64,000 nucleotides of DNA from Artemisia argyi (taxonomy: Eukaryota > Streptophyta > Magnoliopsida > Asterales > Asteraceae), in the NCBI GenBank assembly GCA_030686995.1, contig CM060681.1, positions 165,352,333 to 165,416,332 of the forward strand, written 5' to 3'. Positions 55,472 to 64,000 of this stretch are shown here, one piece after another. The translations under genes were made by a program, and so were the position numbers. Under the pieces are notes generated by a model, which worked only from the letters and a program-made list of their open reading frames with translations, ran no database searches and was not told the origin of the DNA. Position 1 is the first letter of the stretch; each line of letters opens with the position of its first letter.

Positions 55472-56600
55472 CACATATATGGGGTGTGGTGGGGTTAGGT
55501 TATGAGTCAATAGTGAAGTTAGAATGAGAGGGAACTTAATTTGTTGATTTTGGTGCAACCACTAGGCATATTTTTTTAACATGTGAAGCAGGACACTGGT
55601 GTTTTTGTATTGTAGTGATCATGCATGGAACTAGTAATAGGTTTCGACTTTCCAAAAGGGTAAAAAGGATTCCGAACAAACAGGTCAAAATGGTTTGATT
55701 CGGGTAAGGTAACAACAGTTATAACAAATTCATGTCAAATGTGTACAGAAATCAATGGGTTGAAATATTTGGATCGCCGTTTTCATCAACTTCATATAAG
55801 AGTTAATATACTGAAATAATGGTTCTGTATACAAGAAACAAATCCGTATACAGGACCAGAGATACTCAGCTCGCTCTCGGCTACCAACACAGTTGTAATT
55901 CTTTTCACCCCGAGCGTTTCAGGTTGAGTTGTAGTTCGTGACCATTAAAATTCAAGGCTCACAAGGTTAACATGTCTAAATGATTATATCTGTAAACAAC
56001 AACAAATCATTGCCCAAAGCGTACCAATAGTGTTCTATCAACCCTAGCTATATTGTGAGTTTAAACTTTATCGTAGACTTGTTAAGTTAAACTTACATTA
56101 ACAATACTTCATACTTTTTTTTGTTGGTTTATAAGAAACAGAAAAACTGATTTTAGATAGGTATATTGCATGGGTTGGGCCCTAGTGACCATGATTAATT
56201 AGTTATTTTCAAGATATGGTTAGGATTTGGTGTATGTGGGGCGTGGAATTAGGTGATTTCCACATATGGTTGGTTCACTTGCTAGTACTTCTCAACGGTT
56301 TAAGGAGAATCTGTCTCCCTCTTACTATTTATAAAAACAATGTCAACATCGTCCTACAACAATACGTAGTAGCAATAATTGAGCTGTTTTGAGATACTAA
56401 AGATGACTTGGTGTTGAAAAAGAGTGTTTGGTAAATGTTTTACTTCATTAGTATACCGTTTATCATGACTAGTGTCTTAGAATCCAAATCCTACGCAAAT
56501 TGTATTGACCCTTGACGAAGGTCCACATCAGCCAATTAAGTGACTATGGCTTCAAATTTCGCTTAGAACAAAGTGTGTTTTTCCCTAAGAGTTAAAAGAA
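55472..56600. other. Upstream region of the intact laccase
   Basis: No gene is seen. From about 55855 it aligns with the orphan flank (6690-6840, 10030-10250, 35940 onward), and from about 56190 also with the pseudogene flank (50757 onward). It is thus the duplicated upstream domain of the laccase units. Confidence 0.7.
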
Positions 56601-56744
56601 AATAAAAACAAAACTAGTTGGTTTGTTGTTGACCCTAGCATTCGCTATAATAGTTTATAAATAAAATGGTTTAAAAAAACTTATGATAAGGTTTAAAAAT
56701 TGATGAAGAGTGCTTTTAATGGTGTTTGTGTTTCTAACAGAGTG

Positions 56745-57405
56745 AGGGCCTGTTTGATAAAACAATATAATTTAGCACTGTATGAATCATGATATAAATG
56801 CTGAATGAACATTGTTCTTAATGAAAATGAACGTTTGATTAGTATCTTTAATGTGCAATGAAGTGAACTATCTATTACTTTGAACGTTTATGTTTTTATA
56901 AATTAAGATCAAATGAACTATTTAGATTTATAAATATTTGGAGTTACATCAATTCTAAATTATGAGATGATATAAATAAATGATTAATACAAAAAAGAAG
57001 CATTTTATTGTATACTTGAAAAAGAAATCATAACGTATGTAAACTTATTGGGAAATAAAATATAGAAAAATATTAGTACCTAAGTTGAAGGCTAGAATCA
57101 AAGTAGAAGACTACTTATTGGAAAATAAAATATAAGAAAATAGTAAGTAAGTTGTAAAGTAGAAGGCTTCTTATAAAGAAATTAAATATAGGAAAAAAAT
57201 TTACATAGAAATAAAATATAGGAAAATAGTATGTAAGTTGTCAAAGTAGAAGGCTACTGAATGGCAAAGCTACACCTCGTTAGGTGCCCATTCAATGCAA
57301 AATTGAATCACTTAGCGTAACTATTTTTCCTATCAAACAAGAATGTCTCTGACCGACTAGGGAGTAAGTGTTGGGCCATTCTATTCAGTTGCTATCAAAC
57401 ACCCT
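56745..57405. mobile_element. hAT-like non-autonomous DNA transposon
   Basis: The ends are AGGGCCTGTTTGATA on the left and TATCAAACACCCTTT on the right, inverted repeats of the hAT MITE type. The subterminal GAATGGC/GCCATTC and ATTCAG motifs also fit. The flanks do not show a clean 8-bp duplication. AT-rich, non-coding. Confidence 0.5.
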
Positions 57406-57460
57406 TTGAGTTTTGTTTTATTCTTGTTGCCAAGAGTTGGTGATATAGACCAATAATCAT

Positions 57461-57650
57461 GAGAGTAAATTACATAAATGGTCTTTGTAATTTGGCAAAA
57501 ATTGCATCTACCATCCTTGATAGTTTAAAGTTGCACTCTTCGTCCTTATTTTTGCAAAGACTAACATTCATAGTCCTTGCATCTCACGGACGTTATACCG
57601 ACCGTTAAATCAACTCATGTGCAAGTCACATGAGAGCGTTATAGTCATTT
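57461..57650. repeat. Copy of the TAAATTACATAAATGG repeat
   Basis: TAAATTACATAAATGGTC followed by TTTGGCAAAAATTGCATC matches both outer arms of the foldback element (about 4689 and 6006). The copy continues through a CGTCCTTATTTTTGC stretch. Only one end is recognisable here. Confidence 0.6.
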
Positions 57651-57723
57651 TTTCCTCACTTCTTCTTCAATCTAAATTTTACTTGTAAATCTCTAACTCA
57701 ACAAACCTCAAAACATCCTATCT

Positions 57724-58300
57724 TGAGTTGACTACTCAGAGTGAATCAATATTAGTGGACCAAGCCCACTTAATACACGCTCGAATCAAGCTCATTACCA
57801 AGGCCAATCAAAAAACAGTTGATAGCGAACCGACTTAAATCCCGGGCCTGATAAAACCCATCAGGTCATACTGAGCATACAGTACGACTGCTCCCCAACT
57901 GTCACTAACGGTTAAGATGTACCACTGACACGGAACAGTGGGTACGCACAACAAGCACCACTTTGTGCGAGCCAAGGAGGATAGTCCACCTGTCCTTCCT
58001 TACCTGCTCCTCAGATGATCAACATTTGGCTCTCTAGCAGCTGTCGATCAACCCATAAGGGTTTATCTCTAAACCTTACTCGTCTCTATATAAATAGAAA
58101 GCAACACACACAAATTCACAAGTTTACACACACTTGGAAAAATATTGTTTCACATCAGTAAAGTATGGTATTTGTTTAAATGTTACCCGAGCTTCTTAAT
58201 CTTTATCAATCTCATCGGGTCCTTACCCTTCAACAGGGGAAACCAAACAAAAAAACCCCATCCCATCTCTCTAAATCAATTTACATACCATACGTAAACA
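57724..58300 (+). mobile_element. Probable gypsy LTR relic
   Basis: It contains a TATA box (TATATAAATA, 58087-58096) and ends ...AAACA. A primer-binding-site-like TAGCGTCATCTGTGAGA follows (58301-58317), close to the TGGCGCC-type sites of Tat/Athila elements. The left boundary is uncertain. Confidence 0.4.
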
Positions 58301-59020
58301 TAGCGTCATCTGTGAGACATGATACGAAATAACCGCAATTTCTCGAAAATGTTCACGTACTTTTCACTCATTTCTCACTCGAAAATCTAATTTTCCTTTT
58401 TGCACAAGTTTCTTAACCAAAGATGTTTGGTGAACAGTTCCTCAAATTTCGGACATATCTAACCACCACCTTGGACGTACCCGAGTGGAAGACCCTCTTA
58501 ACACATAGAAGAGTCAACAAACACCCACAAAAGAGAATCATCAGTCATTCATAAATCACACAAGGAAACTTTTAAGGGAAGCATGTGTAGTAGTCAACCA
58601 TGTCAACCTGCACACATCACTTTCCCAAAAAGAACCTACATGGTCTCATGAGAAACATCGTGTTCTCAGGCCATCGCTACAACCACGGACATCTCAAGCA
58701 TTCAAAATTCAAGGAGCCATAAAGGGCGCTAGAGGATGTCAGGGAAAGGAACCGAAAAACATCAAGGTCATGCAAAACCATGCCCGCTTATTTGGAGTAA
58801 CTCGTAAAGCAGTAGGGTTAGCTAGCTCTCAGGTAAACGCATTACAACCTACTTATCCTTTTCCATATTACTTTACATATAACAATCAGGCTAAAGCACC
58901 ACTAAGCAACCACCCTGGGTATAGCATTCAAGAAGACACCCTGACACCACCTCTTAGCCCTCCCCCGGAAATAACACACAGCCTAACCTATATTCAACTC
59001 AAATTTCAAATACATACTGT
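58301..59020 (+). mobile_element. Internal stub of the gypsy relic
   Basis: This is leader-like sequence after the putative primer-binding site. The open frame at 58770-59030 has no recognisable domain. The Copia LTR at 59021 cuts into it. Confidence 0.35.
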
Positions 59021-59754
59021 TGGAAATTAAATAATCAGAAGAATCAGCATAAAGGCTCAAGGAAATACATCAAGTATGTTCCTGCTCATAAAGCTCAAAG
59101 TACGTTTCCTCTGATGGATTCTGCTGAAGAAGGTTTCTACTGATAGTGTTTCTGCTGATGGATTCTACTGCTGCTATGACTCATTCAACAGCTGTGTAGA
59201 TAAGTATGACTTATTCTACTGATACGTGTACAAGAAAATATCTTTGTTGTAGTCTTCAAATTGAACACTCCAAGTGAGTTGTATTCCTAGATACATGTTG
59301 TATCTTAATGACTGACAAGATAAGTTTTCAACTAGCTAGAATGAAGATTAGTCATAAGCTAGTAATTAGATGAGCTAGTCATATAGATTGTAAAAGATCT
59401 TTTCCTTGGACTATAAAAGGAAGATCTTAGATATGACTTAAATAGTGATATATGTGCGTAGAGATATACATAGAGAAAAACAATAAGAACAAAACACAAG
59501 ATTCAAGGTCTTTGTAACCCTAGTGATAGTGAAGATCACTCGTATTATCTTGAATAATATTAAATCGTTTGGTGAAATACTTTCATTGTTCTTTGTTAAA
59601 TAAACACAAGCATCACAGTTCCATTTCCAATAAACATTCTAAGTGTGGTTAAGTAGATTCCGCATACTTAATCATATTCACTCAAAGTATCACTTATACG
59701 CATTACAAAGGTCCAACACCTCATAGTGTGTTATCAAATCAAGTGATCCTCTCA
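59021..59754 (+). repeat. 5' LTR of the Tork-like element
   Basis: It starts TGTTGGAAATTAAAT and ends just before the primer-binding site. A TATA-like CTATAAAAGG lies at about 59421. It has stretches in common with the LTRs at 7115-10019 (TTCTGCTGATGGATTCT, AAATTGAACACTC), so the two elements are related. No partner LTR is in view, hence the end is inferred. Confidence 0.75.
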
Positions 59755-59756
59755 GT

Positions 59757-59768
59757 TGGTATCAGAGC
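59757..59768 (+). other. Primer-binding site (tRNA-Met)
   Basis: TGGTATCAGAGC lies 2 bp after the LTR, followed by a (GAA)n run (59792-59819) just before the gag start. Confidence 0.92.
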
Positions 59769-59819
59769 TTCCAGGTTGATATCTTTGATTTAGAAGAAGA
59801 AGAAGAAGAAGAAGAAGAA

Positions 59820-61295
59820 ATGGACATGGAGTCTGTTCAAACAAATTTTGCTGCAAAGTTGCCAGTTCTCAAACAGAATGAGTTTGAATTGTGGAGGTTA
59901 AGAATAGAACAATTTTTCCAGGTGTAGGATTACACTCTCTGTGAAATCATTGAAGAAGGAAACTCTTTCAAACCCACAACCACTATATCAACAGTTGAAG
60001 GTAGGGAAATAACAGTTCTTAAAACTATCCCTTCAACTGCTGAAGAAAGAATAAATAAGAAGAATAACCTCAAGGCTAGAAGCATGCTGATGATGACCAT
60101 TCCAAATGATCAACTTATAAACTTCCGCAAATTCAAAGATGCCAAGTCATTATTTGAGGCAATTATTGCAAGATATGGAGGGAATGAAGCCACAAAGAAG
60201 ACCCAGAAAACCCTTCTCAAGCAGTAGTTTGAAAATTTCTCATCAACCATGAATGAATCTCTTGACCACATGTTTACAAGGCTACAGAAAATTGTGAGTC
60301 AACTTGCTGTTCTTGGGGTTGATATACCTCAAGAAGATTTAAACTCAAAATTTCTGAGAAGCTTACCAGAAGAGTGGGTTATGCATGTTGTTGTTTGGAA
60401 GAATAAACCAGACATAGACACTATGGATCTTATGGATTTGTATAGAAACTTTAAAATTATGGAACAGGAAGTAAAGAAAACTGGTGTCTCTAGTTCATAT
60501 ACTGGGAACATGGCTTTTATGTCATCTCCTAGTATCTCAAACCCAGTTAAAGATGAAAAGGTTGATAATGGAATTGGTGCTGCTAGTTCATCAAGCAGTA
60601 CTTTTGGTATATTAAATGAAAAGGCTTGTTGTTCCTTTTTCACAAGTCAGAATAATGGGTCCATGCTTACTCATGAAGATCTTCTAGAAATCAATGATGA
60701 TGATTTAGAAGAGATGGACCTAAAATGGCAAATTTGTCTTCTTAGCATGAGGGCTAAGAAATTCTATCAGAGGACGGGGAAGAAACTCACCATCAGCAGC
60801 AATGATACTGCTGGTTTTGACAAGTCAAAGATAGAATGCTATAACTGTCATATGTTGGGGCACTTCTCAAGAGAATGTAGAAGGCCAAGGCAGCATAATA
60901 GAGATTTTGGAAGCAAGTCCAAAACAGGGGAATCAACCAATCCAAAAGCTATGGTAGCTATTGATTGATTAGGATTTGATTGGAGCTTTACAGCTGATGA
61001 AGAAGAAGCTTCTCCTCAGACAGCTCTTATGGCTTTCTCCACAGAGGTAAAATCTGATAAAGTTTATTCAAATAATTGTTTTGCTCTTAAAAGTTTAGAA
61101 ACCTTAACCAAACGTTATGAGAATCAAAGGACAGAGTTAATTGATACAGCTCATAACTTAACCAATCATAAAAGAGGTATAGCTACTCTAGAAGAACAAG
61201 TCATACATTTTCAAACAAATGAATCTACCTTTACTGATGTCAAAATTCTTCTTGAAAGAGAAATAATGTTTAAAGATGTGGACATTAGAACTTGA
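59820..61295 (+). pseudogene. gag: Copia gag with premature stops
   Basis: The ATG at 59820 (MDMESVQTNFAAKLPVL) follows a GAA run. One frame carries the UBN2-type gag body (FELWRLRIEQFF, MTIPNDQLINF, ALGVD-like DIPQEDLNSKFLRSLPEEW) and a CX2CX4HX4C knuckle (CYNCHMLGHFSREC). In-frame stops lie at 59925-59927 (FQV-DYT), 60225-60227, 60966-60968 and 61293-61295. The section after the knuckle (TALMAFSTEVKSDKVYSNNC) is a coiled coil, as usual for this lineage. Confidence 0.85.
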
Positions 61296-63797
61296 AAGCT
61301 GAAGTAGATAGGCTTAGTAAGGCTAAAGAAAACATTCAAATGAGTGTAGAAACACTAGATTATGCATCTAAGGGTGTGACCAACTTAATTGAATGTCAAG
61401 TAATAAATAAAGCTAAGTCTGGTGTTGGATAAAAATTTGTTCCTCCACCATATAGAGGTATTCCTTCACCCACAGGAATCGACCTAGAACACACAGGATT
61501 ACCTAAATTTCAACTACCTGAATTCAAATATGGAGTTCAACCAAAGACTAATGTAGTTGATAATGAACCTTTGAAAGAAAGTGAAAGTTTAAGTAAAACT
61601 TCACTTCCTAAGGACAAGGTGTGTTCTTGTAGAAAGTCAGATGGTCCAATCATTGAGGACTTAACATCTGATGATAAAAAGGTTGAACAGATTATGTTTA
61701 AGCCTGAAGTGGTTAAGAAAGCAGGAACAAGTGTTCCTAAGATAGTCAAACATAATACTGAAAAGCCTAAAAATAATGTTAAACTTGTTAGGCAACCAGT
61801 AAGATATTGTGAACAATATAGAACCATAAACAAGTCTAGAGGCAACCAAAGGAATTGGTATAGTCTCAAGTCTCTCCAACAAAGAGATAACAAAGCTTGT
61901 TACACATGTGGTAGTTTTGACCATCTTGCAGCTTTCTGTAATCAATGGGTATATGGGTATACAAACAATAAGGTGAATCTAAAAAGGCAAACACCTAAAA
62001 GTCACTCTAACTTTACTAGAACAAAACCCAAAACAGTTTCAATTCCTGCTGATAGGAAAATGGTCTCTGCTGATAGACCATATTTAACTGTTTACCCAAA
62101 AACAACAGTTAAAAATGCTAAAACAACTTTCAAATATGCATCAAATACTGTTAAAAGACCCATTCTAACAAAGGCAGTAGTCCAAAAACAAGTTTGGAAA
62201 CCAAAGGATACAACTGCAAAGCCATCAATTTCTGCTAATAGCCAAACAGTTCATATCACTGTTAAGGGAAACAGGGCAAATGTTGTTAAGGCCTCGGCAT
62301 GTTGGATTCTTAAATCCAATGTTGCATCAACTATTCTCAAAAGATTACATTTCATTGATGCAAGAGGCGGATCCAAGTCAGAAATGGTTTGGATCCCAAA
62401 ACAAAACTAATTCCTTTATTTATGTGCAGGGACATTCATCAGCAGATACTGAAGATCAAGGATTCTCAGATAGTGGATGTTCAAGGCACATGACAGGCAA
62501 CAAGTCTTATCTCTCAGATTTCCAATCAATAGATGGAGGCTATGTTACCTTTGGAGGAGGGATTGGAGGAAAAATTACTGGTAAAGGTACCATTAAAACC
62601 GGTAAATTAGATTTTGAAGATGTGTACTATGTGCAAGAGCTTAAGTATAATCTTTTTAGTGTCTCACAAATGTGTGACAAAAAGAACAAAGTTCTCTTTA
62701 CTGACACTGAATGTCTTGTATTTTCTTCTGATTTTAAGATGCCTGATGAAAGTCAAGCACTTCTTAGAATTCCAAGAAAAGGCAACATGTACAGTGTTGA
62801 TTTGAAGAAGATTGTTCCAAAAGATTCTCTTACTTGTCTTATTGCTAAGGCCACATTGGATGAATCTATGAAATGGCATAGGAGGCTTGGTCATATTAAC
62901 TTCAAAACCATAAATAAGATTGTCAAAGATGGTTTGGTAAGAGGTTTACCTCAGAAACGATTTGAGAATGATCAAACATGCATTGCTTGTCTTAAAGGCA
63001 AACAACATAAAGCCACTTGTAAGCCCAAAATTTTTAACTCTATCAATCAATTATTGTTTATGCTGCATATGGACTTATTTGATCCTACAAATGTTATAAG
63101 TTTTTTGCATAAGAGATATTGTCTAGTTATTACTGATGACTTTAGTAGATTTACATGGGTATTCTTTTTAGGTATTAAGGATAAGACTTCTAGCATCCTT
63201 AAGACCTTCATTACAGAGATAGAAAACCTAGTAAGCAAAAAAGTAAAAGTCATTAGATGTGATAATGGGACAGAATTTAAAAATAGAGTTATGGATGATT
63301 TCTGCAAAGAAAAAGGTATTAAAAGAGAATTTAGTGTTGCAAGAACTCCACAATAGAATGGAGTTGCTGAAAGGAAAAATAGAAAACTAATAGAAGCTGC
63401 TAGAACCATGTTAGCTGACTCTAAGTTGCCTATAACTTTTTGGGCAGAAGCAGTCAACACTGCTTGCTATGTTCAAAATAGAGTTTTAGTTATAAAACCT
63501 CACAATAAGACATCATATGAACTTTTTAGGGGTAGAACTCCTGAAATAGGATTTCTTAGACCTTTTGGATGTCATGTGACAATTCTGAATACCTTAGACC
63601 ATCTTGGAAAGTTTGATGGTAAAGCAGATGAAGGATTCTTAGTTGGATATTCTATCAATAGCAAAGCATTCAGAGTATACAACATGAGAACTAGAAAAGT
63701 AGAGGAAAATCTACATGTGAAGTTTTTGGAAAATAAAACCAATGTAGAAGGTCAAGGTCCCAAATGGCTATTTGATCTTGAATCTCTATCCAAATGA
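61296..63797 (+). pseudogene. pol: Copia gag C-terminus, protease and integrase
   Basis: The frame changes near 61290-61570 and again near 62280-62410. Segments are a basic Lys/Thr-rich gag tail with CYTCGSFDHLAAFC (61890-61940), the protease DSGCSRHMTG (62470), the gag-pre-integrase WHRRLGHINF ... CIACLKGKQH, and the integrase core with HMDLFDP, DNGTEFKN and a Glu in NGVAERKNR. A TAG at 63354-63356 sits between TPQ and NGVAE, and a TGA at 63795-63797 follows DLESLSK. All three catalytic acids are visible, but the stops prevent a full protein. Confidence 0.87.
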
Positions 63798-64000
63798 ATG
63801 AATTATGTGCCTTTTGTTGCAGAAACTAATGAATTTTCAGGTTCACAAACTGCTGATGCAACAAATGGAGAAGGATTAGAGAAGGAGACAAATCAAGATT
63901 ATGTGATGATGCCAATATGGACAAATTCAAGTGTGGAATCAACTTCAATAACTGGTGAATCTTCTTCTGGTAAATCTAAAGAAGATGTTGAAGATGAATG
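63798..64000 (+). pseudogene. pol: Copia integrase-RT linker (runs off the window)
   Basis: The same frame continues after the stop with a Ser/Thr/Glu-rich linker (SGKSKEDVEDE), as expected between integrase and RT of Tork-like elements. Confidence 0.6.

Larger units (their letters stand above)
59021..64000 (+). mobile_element. Ty1/Copia element, Tork-like, 5' half (runs off the window)
   Basis: The 5' LTR is followed by a tRNA-Met primer-binding site, gag, protease and integrase in the order of Copia elements. RT, RNase H and the 3' LTR would lie beyond the window. Several stops and frameshifts show it is not intact. Confidence 0.88.

Overview
The window is nuclear DNA of a flowering plant. 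It is AT-rich, has spliced genes and is dominated by nested LTR retrotransposons, MITEs, LINE remnants and a SINE. Several element proteins look like families common in Asteraceae genomes: the long third ORF of a SIRE-type Copia element, the ORF in front of gag in a Tekay chromovirus, and a DUF4283/zinc-knuckle LINE ORF1. An Asteraceae source, perhaps Anthemideae, is therefore my inference, but the species cannot be read from the sequence.

Only two host genes look intact. One is an F-box/LRR gene of the FBL12 type (plus strand, CDS 45172-46398, with a likely 5'UTR intron). The other is a six-exon laccase of the LAC7 type (minus strand, 52946-55382), for which every splice junction closes in frame to give 556 residues. 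A second laccase copy (47168-50710) is a pseudogene. It has lost exons 1-3 and is split by a 2.2-kb insertion that carries pieces of a receptor-like cytoplasmic kinase gene and a dyskerin (CBF5/NAP57) gene plus a minisatellite. Laccase upstream flank occurs three times (about 55.9-56.6 kb, 50.75-51.75 kb, and an orphan copy split across 6.7-10.3 kb and 35.9-36.8 kb), so the locus grew by tandem duplication before the transposons arrived.

Layout: 1-3.8 kb, 3' end of an old Ty3/gypsy (Athila/Tat-like) element; 4.5-6.2 kb, a 1.7-kb near-perfect palindrome (foldback element); 6.8-7.1 kb, Stowaway MITE; 7.1-10.0 kb, a non-autonomous Copia-type LTR element; 10.3-35.2 kb, a three-layer nest (solo Tekay LTR, split by a rearranged SIRE-type Copia element, itself split by a full-length Tekay chromovirus at 17.8-30.6 kb); 35.2-35.8 kb, two hairpin MITEs; 36.8-40.8 kb, a truncated Copia element carrying a solo LTR; 40.8-44.8 kb, two LINE remnants; 45-56.6 kb, the F-box gene and laccase cluster with a SINE; 56.7-59.0 kb, DNA-transposon and gypsy relics; 59.0-64.0 kb, the 5' half of a Tork-like Copia element running off the end.

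The transposon polyproteins all carry stops, frameshifts or rearrangements. None should be read as a working gene, although the Tekay LTR pair is still very similar, which implies a fairly recent insertion. All family names come from motif recognition by eye; no database search was run.
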